From Solirubrobacterales bacterium (GTDB lineage Bacteria; Actinomycetota; Thermoleophilia; Solirubrobacterales; 70-9), in contig JADGPJ010000013.1 in the NCBI GenBank assembly GCA_017882505.1, positions 1-46,746 on the forward strand: a stretch of 46,746 nucleotides of DNA. The letters are read 5' to 3'. Shown in pieces: positions 30,980 to 40,251 of the stretch (positions within the stretch are counted from its first letter, which is position 1; each line of letters begins with the position of its first letter). Below the pieces are notes generated by a model that searched no databases, was not told the DNA's origin, and saw only the letters and a list, made by a program, of their open reading frames with translations. The position numbers and the translations under genes are program-made.

Positions 30980-31725
30980 CAGTGCTGGTGCTGCGGGGGA
31001 AGGATCGCGCGGCCGCCACCGCCGGGGATCTCGACGATGGCGCCGCCGTAGGTGGCTTCGAGCACCTCGCGGTCGAGGGTCTGCCGCGGTGCCCCGATCG
31101 CGATCTGACGCCTGTTGACGCAGAGGACCGAGTCCCAGCTCTGGGCCTGCTCGAGATCGTGGGTCGCCATCACGATCGCGTGCCCCTCCGCGGCCAGGTT
31201 CGCGATCAGGACCTCGAGGCGATCGGCCGCGGGCCGGTCGAGGCCGGTAAAGGGCTCGTCCATCAGCAGCACCCGGGCGTCCTGGACCAGGGCCCGGGCG
31301 ATCAGGACCCGCTGGCGCTGACCGCCGGAGAGCTCGCCGAAGGTCTCCGCCGCGAGGTCCTCCAGCCCCACCCGGCCCAGCGCCGTCCGGGCCCGCCGGC
31401 GATCGTCGCGGCCGGGCCGGCGCCACCAGGGCAGGCGCGAGAGCGCCCCCATCGTCGCCACTTCGAGCGCCGAGACCGGATAGTCGAGCCGCGACCGCTC
31501 GGTCTGCGGCACCGAGCCGCAGGAGGCGTCGACCCGCAGCGTGCCCGCCAGCGGCCGCAGCTCGCCGAGGACGGCGCGGAGGATCGTCGTCTTGCCGCCG
31601 CCGTTGGGCCCGAGCAGCGCCAGGCGCTCGCCCGCCCGCAGCCGGAAGGAGACGTCGGTCACGGCGGGGGGCCCGCCGTAGCTGACCGCAAGCCCGCTCG
31701 CCTCGATCAGGGCTTCAGATGACAA
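30979..31725 (-). CDS. znuC: Metal ABC transporter ATPase (ZnuC-like)
   Basis: This 248-residue ATPase has Walker A GPNGGGKTTILRA, signature LSGGQRQRVLIARAL, Walker B VLLMDEPFTGLD and switch MATHDLEQA. The C-terminus is His-rich (ILPPQHQH). The start is taken as TTG 31725, which has GGGAGG six bases upstream; no ATG or GTG is available in a better place. The gene overlaps the 3' end of the fusion gene by 19 bases, so translation is probably coupled. Confidence 0.92.
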   Translation of the reverse strand: MSSEALIEASGLAVSYGGPPAVTDVSFRLRAGERLALLGPNGGGKTTILRAVLGELRPLAGTLRVDASCGSVPQTERSRLDYPVSALEVATMGALSRLPWWRRPGRDDRRRARTALGRVGLEDLAAETFGELSGGQRQRVLIARALVQDARVLLMDEPFTGLDRPAADRLEVLIANLAAEGHAIVMATHDLEQAQSWDSVLCVNRRQIAIGAPRQTLDREVLEATYGGAIVEIPGGGGRAILPPQHQH

Positions 31726-33431
31726 CCGTGCCTCCCATCGCTGAAGCCGCGGACCATCGCGTCGGCGTTGGCCGCCTCCATGCCGAGATAGGTGGCGCCG
31801 TCGGAATCGGCCGGCCCGAGCGTGTCGCCGTAGAGGGTGTAATCGGCCGAGGCCCCGGTCTGGCGGGCGATCGCGTCGGCGACCTTCGCGCTCAGCGAGC
31901 TCTCCGGAAAGACCGCCTTCACCCCTTCGCGTTCGATCAGTCCGATCAGTTCGCTGACGTCCTTGGCCGAGGGCTGGGCCTGGGTGGTCTGGGACGGGAT
32001 CACGGCGCCGATCACGTCGATCCCGTAGCGGTTGGCGAAGTAGCCGAAGGCGTCGTGGTCGGTGACGAGCTTGCGCTGGGAGACCGGGATCGTGTCTATG
32101 CAGCCGGCGATGCCGGCGTCGAGCGTCCGCAACTTGGCGAGATAGGCGGCGCCGTTGCGCTCGAACAACCGTTTCTTCGAGGGATCGGCGGCCGCCAGCT
32201 TGCGAGCTATCTCGCGCACCGCCGCCTCCGCGTTGCGCGGGTCGTGCCACCAGTGCGGGTCGTGCTTCGAGGCCTCGGCGCCGCTGCTCTCCCCCGGCAG
32301 ACGCTCGGGCACCGCCGCGCCCAGATCGACGATCTCGGCGTCGCTGCCGCCGTCGGAGACGATCTGGCCGATCCAGCTGTCGAGGTTGTCGCCGTTGGCG
32401 AAGACGAGCTTGGCGCTCGCCGCCGCCTCGACGTCACTGGGCCGTGGCTCGTACTCGTGCGGGTCGGTGTTGGGCTGGAGCACCTGATCGACGGAGACCG
32501 CGCCGCCGCCGACCTCGCGCACCCAGTCGCCGATCTGGGTCGTCGTCGCGACGACGTCGAGCTTGCCGTCGCTGCCCGAGCCCGAGCTGCCGCAGCCGGC
32601 GGCGAGCAGCGCCAGCACGACGGCCGCGGCCGCCACGGCGACCGCTCCGCGAGGAACCCTCGAGAGCGCCCGCGCCAGCGCGGCCAGGGCGAAGATCGCC
32701 CCCGCCACGCAGGCGATCGTCGCCCCGGGCGGGGCGTCGGTCTTGACCGAGAGCCAGAGGCCGACCGTGCCCTCGGCTGCGACGAGCAGGACACTGGCCA
32801 GCTGCCAGCTCGCCATCCGCTTGGCGAAGAGGCGGACCGTCGCCGCGGGGACGACGAAGAGCGAGCTGACCAGGAGCGCGCCGACGACCGAGAGCGTCGC
32901 CGTCGTCGCCAGCGCGATCAGCCCCAGCAGGAGAGCGTCGAGCAACCGCCTTTCCCAGCGACTCACCTGGCCGGCGCCGGGGTCGAAGCCGTGGGCCAGC
33001 CAGCGGCCGCCGACCAGGCCGCTGGCGACGAGCGTCGCGACCGCGGCGATCGCCGCCAGCACGATGTCGGAGCCGTCGATCAGCAGCAGGCTGCCGAAGA
33101 GCAGGGTCTCGACGTTGGCGCCGGAGCCGAAGACGTCGCTGGCGAGGATCACCCCCGCCGCCAGGCAGCCGACCAGGACGAGGGCGACGACGCTGTCGCG
33201 ACCCTCCTCGCGGCCGCGGCCGAGCGCCGCGTTGCCGGCGGTGAAGAGGATCGCGGCGGCGAATGCGCCCAGCGGCGCCGCGAAGCCGAGGCCGTCGGCG
33301 AGGACGAGGCCGGGAAAGGCCGCGGTGCCGACCGCGTGCGAGAAGAAGGCGAGGCCGCGAAGGACGATCCAGGTGCCGAGAAGGCCGGCGGGAACCGCCA
33401 GGATCAGGACCTCGAGGAGGCCTCGCTGCAC
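31707..33431 (-). CDS. Fusion of metal ABC permease and substrate-binding protein
   Basis: This 574-residue protein joins two normally separate components. Residues 1-260 are an ABC-3 permease (AFFSHAVGTAAFPGLVLADG, ETLLFGSLLLIDGSD, VVGALLVSSLFVVPAATVRL). A hydrophobic stretch ending in a lipobox-like LLAAGC (Cys280) follows. Residues 288-570 are a ZnuA/TroA-type binding protein with metal ligands His325 (TDPHEYEP), His393/His396 (DPHWWHDP), His459 (VTDHDAF) and Asp536 (YGDTLGP). The reading frame is open throughout. GTG 33431 is the first usual start, but homology to the second permease suggests about nine more residues upstream. Confidence 0.9.
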   Translation of the reverse strand: MQRGLLEVLILAVPAGLLGTWIVLRGLAFFSHAVGTAAFPGLVLADGLGFAAPLGAFAAAILFTAGNAALGRGREEGRDSVVALVLVGCLAAGVILASDVFGSGANVETLLFGSLLLIDGSDIVLAAIAAVATLVASGLVGGRWLAHGFDPGAGQVSRWERRLLDALLLGLIALATTATLSVVGALLVSSLFVVPAATVRLFAKRMASWQLASVLLVAAEGTVGLWLSVKTDAPPGATIACVAGAIFALAALARALSRVPRGAVAVAAAAVVLALLAAGCGSSGSGSDGKLDVVATTTQIGDWVREVGGGAVSVDQVLQPNTDPHEYEPRPSDVEAAASAKLVFANGDNLDSWIGQIVSDGGSDAEIVDLGAAVPERLPGESSGAEASKHDPHWWHDPRNAEAAVREIARKLAAADPSKKRLFERNGAAYLAKLRTLDAGIAGCIDTIPVSQRKLVTDHDAFGYFANRYGIDVIGAVIPSQTTQAQPSAKDVSELIGLIEREGVKAVFPESSLSAKVADAIARQTGASADYTLYGDTLGPADSDGATYLGMEAANADAMVRGFSDGRHGCHLKP

Positions 33432-33466
33432 GAACGGGAGCTGGAACGGATCGAAGATGCCCGGAG

Positions 33467-33484
33467 CATAATGAGAATGAATCT
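33467..33484. promoter_or_regulatory. Putative Fur/Zur-type operator before the metal uptake operon
   Basis: CATAAT-GAGAAT-GAATCT at 33467-33484 resembles an array of GATAAT hexamers; the first two units match 5 of 6. The patch is conspicuously AT-rich in a GC-rich region and lies 36-53 bp before the GTG of the fusion gene. A possible -35 (TTAAAC) and -10 (CATTAT) on the minus strand would overlap it. Confidence 0.4.
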
Positions 33485-33579
33485 AGTTTGTGTTTAACCA
33501 TCCCCCCTGCCTGGGGGATCGGCCTTCGGTGGTGCCGCAGGTCGAGCGCGAATGCTCGCAGATTGGGTTTCAGAAATGG

Positions 33580-33684
33580 CACGTAGCGACCCGGACCAGA
33601 ACGCTGAACAGATGCGGCCTCCTGGAGCTGGTCGATACCGCGAAGCGACGCGGAGCCACCGAGCACTTCTACAAGGCCTCGCCG
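33580..33684 (+). pseudogene. Remnant of an ArsR-like winged-helix regulator
   Basis: One plus-strand frame encodes RCGLLELVDTAKRRGATEHF at about 33610-33669, a typical recognition-wing end of ArsR/winged-helix regulators (GLLELVxTxxxRGATEHFYKA). Upstream (WHVATRTRTLN) only traces of the recognition helix remain, and downstream the similarity ends. There is no full domain, start or effector region, so this is a decayed fragment in the 33486-33773 gap, which otherwise shows nothing. Confidence 0.5.
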
Positions 33685-33773
33685 GGCCGAGGCGATCTCG
33701 GCTGTGGTCCTCGCCAACTTCGAGACGAGCGGTTCACGCCAGAGCCAGTGGTGGTCACACCACTAGGGCGTGC

Positions 33774-35396
33774 TCACTCCCACTCGATCGTCGCCGGCGG
33801 CTTCGAGGAGATGTCGAGGGCGACGCGGTTGACGTCGCGGATCTCGTTGATGATCCGGTTCGAGACCCGCTCCAGCAGGTCGTACGGGAGCCGTGCCCAG
33901 TCAGCCGTCATCGCGTCGTCGGAGGTGACGGCGCGGATCACGATCGGGTAGGCGTAGGTGCGGCCGTCGCCCTGGACCCCGACCGAGCGGACGACCGGCA
34001 ACACGCAGAAGGATTGCCAGAGCTGCCGGTAGAGCTCGGCGGCACGGATCTCCTCCTGCAGGATCGCGTCGGCGGAGCGGAGGATGTCGAGGCGCTCGCG
34101 GTTGACCTCGCCGCCGACGATCCTGATCCCAAGGCCGGGCCCGGGGAACGGCTGGCGCCAGACCATCCGCTCCGGCAGGCCGAGCTCGGCGCCGACGGCG
34201 CGGACCTCGTCCTTGAACAGCATCCGCAGCGGCTCGACCAGGTCGAATTCGAGGTCGTCGGGCAGGCCGCCGACGTTGTGGTGGGACTTGATCGTCGCCG
34301 CGTGGTCGGAGCCACCGGACTCGATCACGTCGGAGTAGAGGGTGCCCTGGACCAGGAAGCTGACGTCCTCGAGCTTCTCCGCCTCCTCCTCGAAGACGCG
34401 GATGAACTCGGCGCCGATGATCTTGCGCTTGGTCTCGGGATCGTCGACCCCGGCCAGCTTGGCGAGGAACCGTTCCTCGGCCTCGACGTGGATCAGCGGG
34501 ATGCCGAACTGCTCGAAGGCCTCGACCACCTGCTCGGCCTCGTTCAGCCGCATCAGCCCGTGGTCGACGAAGACGCAGGTCAGCTTCTCCCCCACCGCCT
34601 TGTGGACCAGCAGCGCCGCGACCGACGAGTCGACGCCGCCGGAGAGCCCGCAGATGACCTTGCCGTCGCCGACCTGGGCCTGGATCCGCTCGACCTGCTC
34701 GGCGATCACCGACTTCGGCGACCACTGCTGCTCGCAGCCGGCGATGTCGCGCAGGAAGCGGGTGAGGATCTCGGTCCCGTAAGGAGTGTGGACGACCTCG
34801 GGGTGGAACTGGATCCCGTAGAGGCCGCGATCGGGGAACTCGCAGGCCGCGACCGGGGAGCTGGGGCTGGAGGCGAGGGCGGTGAAGCCCTCGGGCGCCT
34901 CGAAGACGACGTCGCGGTGGCTCATCCAGCAGCTCTGCTCCGGCGGCAGCCCGCCGAGCAGGCGGCCGCCGTCGTCGCGCAGGACCAGGTCGGTGCGACC
35001 GAACTCGCCCGTCTCGGCCGACTCGACCCGGCCGCCGAGCGCCAGCACCATCGCCTGCATCCCGTAACAAATGCCCAGCATCGGGATCTCGAGGTCGAGC
35101 AACTGGGTCGGGAACGGCGGCGCCTCCGGCTCGTAGACCGAGGCCGGGCCGCCGGAGAGGACGAGCGCCTTCGGCGCCCGCTCTCTGATCTTCTCCACCG
35201 GCGTGGTCGAGGGCAGCAGCTCGGCGAAGACCCCGCATTCGCGGATCCTTCGCGCGATCAGCTGCGAGTACTGGCCCCCGAAGTCGAGGACCAGCACCTC
35301 CTCGACCGCGCTCAGATCATCGATGGAAATGCCATCGACAGGTTCAACCCCCTGCTCGTCGTCAGAGGTCACGGTCGTGTTCTGGGGTGGGGTCAT
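33774..35396 (-). CDS. guaA: GMP synthase (glutamine-hydrolysing)
   Basis: This 540-residue enzyme converts XMP to GMP. The N-terminal class I glutamine amidotransferase shows [15 protein letters not shown], nucleophile Cys in [11 protein letters not shown] and the His/Glu pair QFHPEV. The ATP pyrophosphatase domain begins [18 protein letters not shown], and the C-terminal dimerisation domain ends [13 protein letters not shown]. It has a 30-residue acidic N-terminal tail ([16 protein letters not shown]) before the amidotransferase. It follows guaB3 on the same strand with a 57-bp gap. Confidence 0.97.
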   Translation of the reverse strand: MTPPQNTTVTSDDEQGVEPVDGISIDDLSAVEEVLVLDFGGQYSQLIARRIRECGVFAELLPSTTPVEKIRERAPKALVLSGGPASVYEPEAPPFPTQLLDLEIPMLGICYGMQAMVLALGGRVESAETGEFGRTDLVLRDDGGRLLGGLPPEQSCWMSHRDVVFEAPEGFTALASSPSSPVAACEFPDRGLYGIQFHPEVVHTPYGTEILTRFLRDIAGCEQQWSPKSVIAEQVERIQAQVGDGKVICGLSGGVDSSVAALLVHKAVGEKLTCVFVDHGLMRLNEAEQVVEAFEQFGIPLIHVEAEERFLAKLAGVDDPETKRKIIGAEFIRVFEEEAEKLEDVSFLVQGTLYSDVIESGGSDHAATIKSHHNVGGLPDDLEFDLVEPLRMLFKDEVRAVGAELGLPERMVWRQPFPGPGLGIRIVGGEVNRERLDILRSADAILQEEIRAAELYRQLWQSFCVLPVVRSVGVQGDGRTYAYPIVIRAVTSDDAMTADWARLPYDLLERVSNRIINEIRDVNRVALDISSKPPATIEWE

Positions 35397-35453
35397 GCCG
35401 ATCCGCAGCCGCCAGGGCGCCGCTCCAGACGCGAGCGGGGCGCCTGACGACGC

Positions 35454-36659
35454 CTAGTCATCGGAGACGGCGACCCCCGCCGCAACCGCTGCACGGCCAT
35501 TCGACCCCATTCCTACCGCCTGCTCGTTCTGGAGCTTCTTGCCCTCGCTCATCAGCGCCGGAGCGACCATCACCTCGGCCCGCTGGAAGGAGCGAATGTC
35601 CTCGTAGCCACAGGTGGCCATCGAGGTTTTCAGCGCCCCCATCAGGTTGAAGGTGCCGTCGTTCTCCTGCGCCGGCCCGAGCAGGATCTCCTCCATCGTC
35701 CCGTCCTGCTTGGTCGAGACACGGGTGCCTCGGGGCAGCGAGGGGTGGAAGGTCGCCATGCCCCAGTGGAAGCCGCGACCGGGTGCCTCCTTGGCTCGTG
35801 CCAGGGGTGAGCCGACCATCACCGCGTCGGCGCCGCAGGCGATCGCCTTGGAGACGTCGCCGCCGGTCCGCATGCCGCCGTCGGCGATCACGTTGACGTA
35901 CTCGCCGGTCTCCAGCATGTGCTGCGCCCGCGCCGCGGCGACGTCGGCGATCGCGGTCGCCTGCGGGACGCCGATGCCGAGGACTCCGCGGGTGGTGCAG
36001 GCGGCGCCAGGGCCGACTCCGACGAGGACTCCGACGGCTCCGGTCCGCATCAGGTGCAGGCCGGTCGAGTAGGAGGCGCAGCCGCCGACCACGGTCGGCA
36101 CCGGCACCTCGGCGATGAACTCCTTCAAGTTCAGCGGCTCGACCGTGGTCGAGACGTGTTCAGCGGAGATCACGGTGCCCTGGATGACGAGGATGTCGAG
36201 GCCGGCCTCCACCGCCGCCTCGTAGTGCTCGCGCACTTTCTGCGGCGTCAGCGAGCCGCAGACAACCGCGCCGCGAGCCTTGATTTCCTCGATCCGCCTG
36301 CCGATCAGCTCAGCCTTGACCGGCTCCGCGTAGATCTCCTGCATGATCCGCGTCGCCTGGTGCTTCGGGGCGGAGGCGATCTTCTCCAGCAGCTCCTCGG
36401 CGTTCTCGAAGCGGGTCCAGATCCCTTCCAGGTTGAGCACTCCGAGCCCACCGAGCTCGTTGACTCGCACCGCGGTATCGGGGCTGACCACGCCGTCCAT
36501 CGCCGATGCGAGCAGCGGAATGTCGAAGCGGTACGGGCCGAGGGTCCAGCTGATGTCGATGTCGTCAGGATCGCGAGTGCGGCGCGAAGGGACGATCGCG
36601 ATGTCGTCGAATCCGTATGCGCGCCGGCCTTTCTTGCCGCGACCAATTTCGATTTCCAA
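35454..36659 (-). CDS. guaB3: GuaB3-family IMP dehydrogenase-like protein
   Basis: This 401-residue TIM-barrel protein lacks the CBS insertion of classical GuaB. The active-site loop with catalytic Cys is [18 protein letters not shown], the phosphate-binding strand is [18 protein letters not shown], and the flap contains [17 protein letters not shown]. It is typical of the GuaB3 group found in actinobacteria next to guaA; IMP dehydrogenase activity is likely, and GMP reductase activity has also been discussed for the group. The start is TTG 36659, with GGAGG seven bases upstream. Confidence 0.92.
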   Translation of the reverse strand: MEIEIGRGKKGRRAYGFDDIAIVPSRRTRDPDDIDISWTLGPYRFDIPLLASAMDGVVSPDTAVRVNELGGLGVLNLEGIWTRFENAEELLEKIASAPKHQATRIMQEIYAEPVKAELIGRRIEEIKARGAVVCGSLTPQKVREHYEAAVEAGLDILVIQGTVISAEHVSTTVEPLNLKEFIAEVPVPTVVGGCASYSTGLHLMRTGAVGVLVGVGPGAACTTRGVLGIGVPQATAIADVAAARAQHMLETGEYVNVIADGGMRTGGDVSKAIACGADAVMVGSPLARAKEAPGRGFHWGMATFHPSLPRGTRVSTKQDGTMEEILLGPAQENDGTFNLMGALKTSMATCGYEDIRSFQRAEVMVAPALMSEGKKLQNEQAVGMGSNGRAAVAAGVAVSDD

Positions 36660-36693
36660 GTGAGTCCTCCAGGGCTGGCGTTGAGTAGCCAGA

Positions 36694-37650
36694 CTACACT
36701 TCTGCGGGGACCTCCAGATCGTGGACGGCGACCTCGCCGAGCAGGCGCTCGACCTGGTTGCGGTCGACGGTGCCGGCGCCGAAGTGCTGGGTCGACTCGG
36801 CCCCACAGGCGACGCCGTAGGCGAGGCATTCCTCGGCCGAGCGACCCTCGTAGCGGGCGGCGACGTAGCCGGCCAGGAAGGCATCGCCGGAGCCGACCGT
36901 GGAGACCGGCTCCAGCGGCTCGGTGTGGATCTCGAGCAGGCGCCGCTCGGCGCCCTCGCCGACGGCGGCGACGCAGCCTTCGGGCCGGGTGATCGCCGCC
37001 TCGGTAGCGCCGAGGCGGACGAGCTCGAGCAGGCCCGAGGCGAGGTCGTCGCTGTCGGCGAACTCCTGCCCGACGAGCTCCTCGGCCTCGCGCTCGTTCG
37101 GGGTCACCATCGAGGCCCCGGCGCGGACGCCGGCAAGCATCGCCTCGCCCTCGGCGTCGAGGACGACGGGCACGCCGCGGCGGGCGAGGTCGGCGATCAA
37201 CCGCGCGTAGAGGTCGTCCCCGGCCCCAGGCGGCAGCGAGCCGGCGAGAACGCAGATCTTCGCCCCGCTGGCCAGATAGCTGATCCGCTCGAAGAGCGTC
37301 TTGACCTCCTCCGGGCTGACCGCGGGGCCGCGCTCGTTGATCTCCGTCTGGTCGCCGGAGGTGGGGTCGATCACGGCGAGGTTGATCCGCGTCTCGGCGG
37401 CGATCCGGGTGAAGTCGGTGAGGACGGACTCCTCGCGCAGCTGTTCGAGCACCCGGGTCCCGGTCGGGCCACCGACGAAACCGGCGGCGATCACCGGCCG
37501 CCCGAGCAGGCTCAGGGCACGGGCGACGTTGATGCCCTTGCCGCCGGCGACGGTGCGGCTCTCGACCGCCCGGTGGCGGCGGGCGAGGCGGAAATTCGGC
37601 ACGGCGACCGTGCGGTCGACGGCCGCGTTGAGCGTCACGGTGAGGATCAC
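36694..37650 (-). CDS. PfkB-family sugar kinase, 1-phosphofructokinase-like
   Basis: This 318-residue kinase starts MILTVTLNAAVDRTVAV, the hallmark of the tagatose-6-phosphate/1-phosphofructokinase branch. It has VAGGKGINVARALSLLG and the C-terminal anion-hole signature VSTVGSGDAFLAGYVA with the catalytic Asp. Substrates may be fructose-1-phosphate, fructose-6-phosphate or tagatose-6-phosphate. No PTS genes are nearby, which weakens the FruK assignment. Its ATG overlaps the stop of the D,D-carboxypeptidase gene (ATGA). Confidence 0.88.
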   Translation of the reverse strand: MILTVTLNAAVDRTVAVPNFRLARRHRAVESRTVAGGKGINVARALSLLGRPVIAAGFVGGPTGTRVLEQLREESVLTDFTRIAAETRINLAVIDPTSGDQTEINERGPAVSPEEVKTLFERISYLASGAKICVLAGSLPPGAGDDLYARLIADLARRGVPVVLDAEGEAMLAGVRAGASMVTPNEREAEELVGQEFADSDDLASGLLELVRLGATEAAITRPEGCVAAVGEGAERRLLEIHTEPLEPVSTVGSGDAFLAGYVAARYEGRSAEECLAYGVACGAESTQHFGAGTVDRNQVERLLGEVAVHDLEVPAEV

Positions 37651-38990
37651 TTGGCGTTCACCCGGGTCCGCTCCCCTTGGTCGTTTCTGCGGGTCAGCCG
37701 GCGGTACAGCAGTACCCCACCCATGAGTATCACGAACATCGCCAGCGCGATAGGGATCAGGTGGTTACCGACGAACCCGCGGGCGCGATCGAAGGAGCTC
37801 GCCTTGGGAATCGAGCGGCCCGCCCGCAGCGCCACCTCTCCCGCTCTGAGGCCGTCGACGAAGACGGTCGCGTGGCCGAGCACGGCGCCGCGCTCGATCG
37901 GGCCCTCGACCTCGCTCGGGGCCCTGACCTCGAGGCTGAGCTTCTGATCGCGGCGCAGGCCGACGGCGACGCCGCGGGCCGCCCGCAGCGGCAGCACGCC
38001 GCCGGCGTAGCGGATCGAGGGGTCGGCGAGGTCCTGACCGGCGTGGATCGGCAGCCGGCGCTCGTACTGGTGGAAGCCGTATTCGAGCAGCTCGAGGTTG
38101 TCGGAGAAGCGGTCTTCGCCGCTGGGGGCGCCGATCGCATCGGAGATCAGCTCGACCCCCTTGCGGCGCCCGGAGCCGACGAGGACGTAGAGGGCGCCGA
38201 AGGTGTGCCCGGTCTTGACGCCGTTGATCCAGGGAGCCATCGAGAGCAGCTCGTTGATCGTCGTGATCCGCCGCCGCGGGTGGACGCTGCGCAGGATCGC
38301 GCTTTCGGAATTGGCGATCCTGGCGAAGACCGGGATGCGCAGCAGGCGCTGGGTCAGCGTCGCCAGGTCGCGGGCGCTCGAGTAGTTGCCCTTCTGGTCG
38401 AGCCCGACCGGGTTCGCGTAGTGGGTGTGTGAGAGCCCGAGGGCGGCGGCGTAGCGGTTCATCTGGTCGACGAAGCGAGCGGTCGAGCCGGCGGCGGCGA
38501 TCGCCAGGGTATGGGCAGCGTCGTTGCCGCTGCGCAGGATCAGGCCGTAGAGAAGGTCACGGACGCTGATCTCCTGCCCATCCCGCATCCCCAGCAGCGA
38601 CTCGCCGTATTCGGAGTCGTAGGGCTGGGCCTTGACGATCTTCCCCAGCGGCATCTCTTTGATCGCCACGTAGGCGGTCATCAGCTTGGTCGTGCTGGCG
38701 ATCGGCAGCTCTTTGCCGCCGTTGTGGGCGACGATGACTTCGCCGGTACGGGCGTCGATCAGCGCCCAGGCGCGAGCCTCGATCCCGGGCACCTCGGCGC
38801 CCCGCTTCTCCCTCTGCTGCCTCTTCTCCTGTTGCCTCTTCTCCTGTTGCTGCCGCTCTTCGCCGCGGGCGCGGTGCTTCTTCGCGCCCTGCTTGCGCGG
38901 CTGCTCTTCGGCTGCCACCGCGGTGGAGCAGCAGAGGGCGCATGCCAGCAGCGCCGCCAGCAGGGCGGCGCCGGCGCGGCACCGGCTCAT
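37647..38990 (-). CDS. D-alanyl-D-alanine carboxypeptidase (S11 penicillin-binding protein)
   Basis: This 447-residue protein has a signal peptide (about 1-27), then a Gln/Lys/Arg/Glu-rich low-complexity linker (EERQQQEKRQQEKRQQREKR, about 44-63). The PBP5-like catalytic domain has all three motifs: SxxK at Ser99 (STTK), SGN at 154-156 and KTG (VKTGHT). A C-terminal membrane anchor follows (IPIALAMFVILMGGVLLY). It trims the pentapeptide outside the cell. It overlaps genes on both sides (lysM upstream, pfkB downstream). Confidence 0.93.
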   Translation of the reverse strand: MSRCRAGAALLAALLACALCCSTAVAAEEQPRKQGAKKHRARGEERQQQEKRQQEKRQQREKRGAEVPGIEARAWALIDARTGEVIVAHNGGKELPIASTTKLMTAYVAIKEMPLGKIVKAQPYDSEYGESLLGMRDGQEISVRDLLYGLILRSGNDAAHTLAIAAAGSTARFVDQMNRYAAALGLSHTHYANPVGLDQKGNYSSARDLATLTQRLLRIPVFARIANSESAILRSVHPRRRITTINELLSMAPWINGVKTGHTFGALYVLVGSGRRKGVELISDAIGAPSGEDRFSDNLELLEYGFHQYERRLPIHAGQDLADPSIRYAGGVLPLRAARGVAVGLRRDQKLSLEVRAPSEVEGPIERGAVLGHATVFVDGLRAGEVALRAGRSIPKASSFDRARGFVGNHLIPIALAMFVILMGGVLLYRRLTRRNDQGERTRVNAK

Positions 38991-39304
38991 TTCAGCTTCA
39001 GCTTCTCCCCGGCGATCAGGATCTGCGGATCGACTTCGGGGTTGAGCGCGAGGAGTTCGGAGACCGGGATCCCGGTCTGGTGGGCGATCGCGGTCAGGGT
39101 GTCGCCGGTCTTCACTTCGTAGGTGGCGGCCTTGGTCCGGTGGTGAGTCGGTTCCTGCTTCGTCGTGCTCCCCGAGTTGTGCCGCTTGTGCGACGAGGAG
39201 TTGTTCTTGACCCCGGCCGAGACGAGCACGACGACGGCCACGACCGCGGCCACCAGTGAGAGGGCGGCGAGGATCCGGGCGAGGTAGCTGGTGCGTTTCT
39301 TCAT
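38987..39304 (-). CDS. Membrane-anchored LysM protein
   Basis: This 105-residue protein has a short basic start (MKKRTSYLAR), a membrane helix (about 11-31), a Ser/Lys/His-rich linker (NNSSSHKRHNSGSTTKQE) and one LysM domain (about 61-104: YEVKTGDTLTAIAHQTGIPV ... ILIAGEKLKL). LysM binds N-acetylglucosamine in peptidoglycan, so it probably tethers the carboxypeptidase neighbourhood to the wall. Its stop overlaps the carboxypeptidase start (ATGA). Confidence 0.92.
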   Translation of the reverse strand: MKKRTSYLARILAALSLVAAVVAVVVLVSAGVKNNSSSHKRHNSGSTTKQEPTHHRTKAATYEVKTGDTLTAIAHQTGIPVSELLALNPEVDPQILIAGEKLKLK

Positions 39305-39360
39305 CGGACGGAATGCGGATTCGAATCAGGAGCGGGTGATCGTAGTAGCGACGGGAGTCG

Positions 39361-40248
39361 TCAGGCGGTCGATATGTCCCAGACCGTGGCCCGCAGGCGC
39401 TCGGCGGCCGCGGCGGGGTCTGGATCGGCGGCGATTCCGCGCGAGGCCGCGACCAGGCCCGAGGCCGGTCCGGCGGCGAACGCGGCGCCGAGCAGCTGCG
39501 GCTGACCGCCCTGGGCGCCGACGCCGGGGATGAGGAAGATCGAGCGCGGCATCAGCTCGCGCATGCGGGCGATGTGCTCGGGCTCGGTGGCGCCGACGAC
39601 GGCGCCCATGCCGCTCAGCCCGCCCTCCCCCAGCAATCGCTCCGACAGTCCGTCGACCAGTTCGGCCAGGCGCTCGTGCAGGGGCGCCTGGGGCGCCGGC
39701 AGGTCCTGGACGTCGGCGGCGCCGGGGTTGCTGGTCCGGACCAAGGCGAAGACGCCGGCGCCGGCGCTGGCCGCGGCGGCGATCAACGGCTCCAGCGCGT
39801 CGAGCCCGAGCAGCGGGTTGGCGGTGAAGGCGTCGGCACCGAGTCCCGCGACCGGTCCCCAGGGGGTCGGCGTCTCGCCGACCAGGGCCTGGGCGTAGGC
39901 GGCGGCGGTCACCGGGACGTCGCCGCGCTTGCCGTCGGCGATCGTCAGCAGCCCCGCCTCACCGGCGGCGGCGCAGACTTCGGCCAACGCCGCCCAGCCG
40001 GGAGCGCCGAGGCGCTCGAAGCAGGCGAGCTGCGGCTTGACCGCAACGCAGGAGGGACCGGCACGGTCGATCAGGGTGCGGCAGTGGGCGACGATCGCGG
40101 TGGCGGCCGACTCGGCGGCCGATGCTCCGGGGTCGCCCGACGTCGTCCCCTCCCCGGCCAGCTTGGCCGGGTCGGGGTCGAGGCCGAGGCAAATCTGACT
40201 GCGGCGCTCAGCTACGAGCCCAGCGAGCCGATCGGCGAACAGCTTCAG
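39361..40248 (-). CDS. pyrF: Orotidine-5'-phosphate decarboxylase with non-canonical start
   Basis: Homology to type II PyrF runs through LFADRLAGLVAERRSQICLG, LDPDPAKLAG, KPQLACFERLG, the catalytic TIADGKRGDVPVTAAAYAQA, and GVGAQGGQPQ. This converts OMP to UMP. The full N-terminus requires starting at CTG 40248, three bases after the HU stop at 40252-40254; no ATG, GTG or TTG exists in frame before TTG 39987, which would discard the first 87 residues, including the CLGLDPDP block. AAGGCGG at the end of the HU gene could serve as ribosome site. Length from CTG is 295. Confidence 0.85.
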   Translation of the reverse strand: MKLFADRLAGLVAERRSQICLGLDPDPAKLAGEGTTSGDPGASAAESAATAIVAHCRTLIDRAGPSCVAVKPQLACFERLGAPGWAALAEVCAAAGEAGLLTIADGKRGDVPVTAAAYAQALVGETPTPWGPVAGLGADAFTANPLLGLDALEPLIAAAASAGAGVFALVRTSNPGAADVQDLPAPQAPLHERLAELVDGLSERLLGEGGLSGMGAVVGATEPEHIARMRELMPRSIFLIPGVGAQGGQPQLLGAAFAAGPASGLVAASRGIAADPDPAAAAERLRATVWDISTA

Positions 40249-40251
40249 GAA

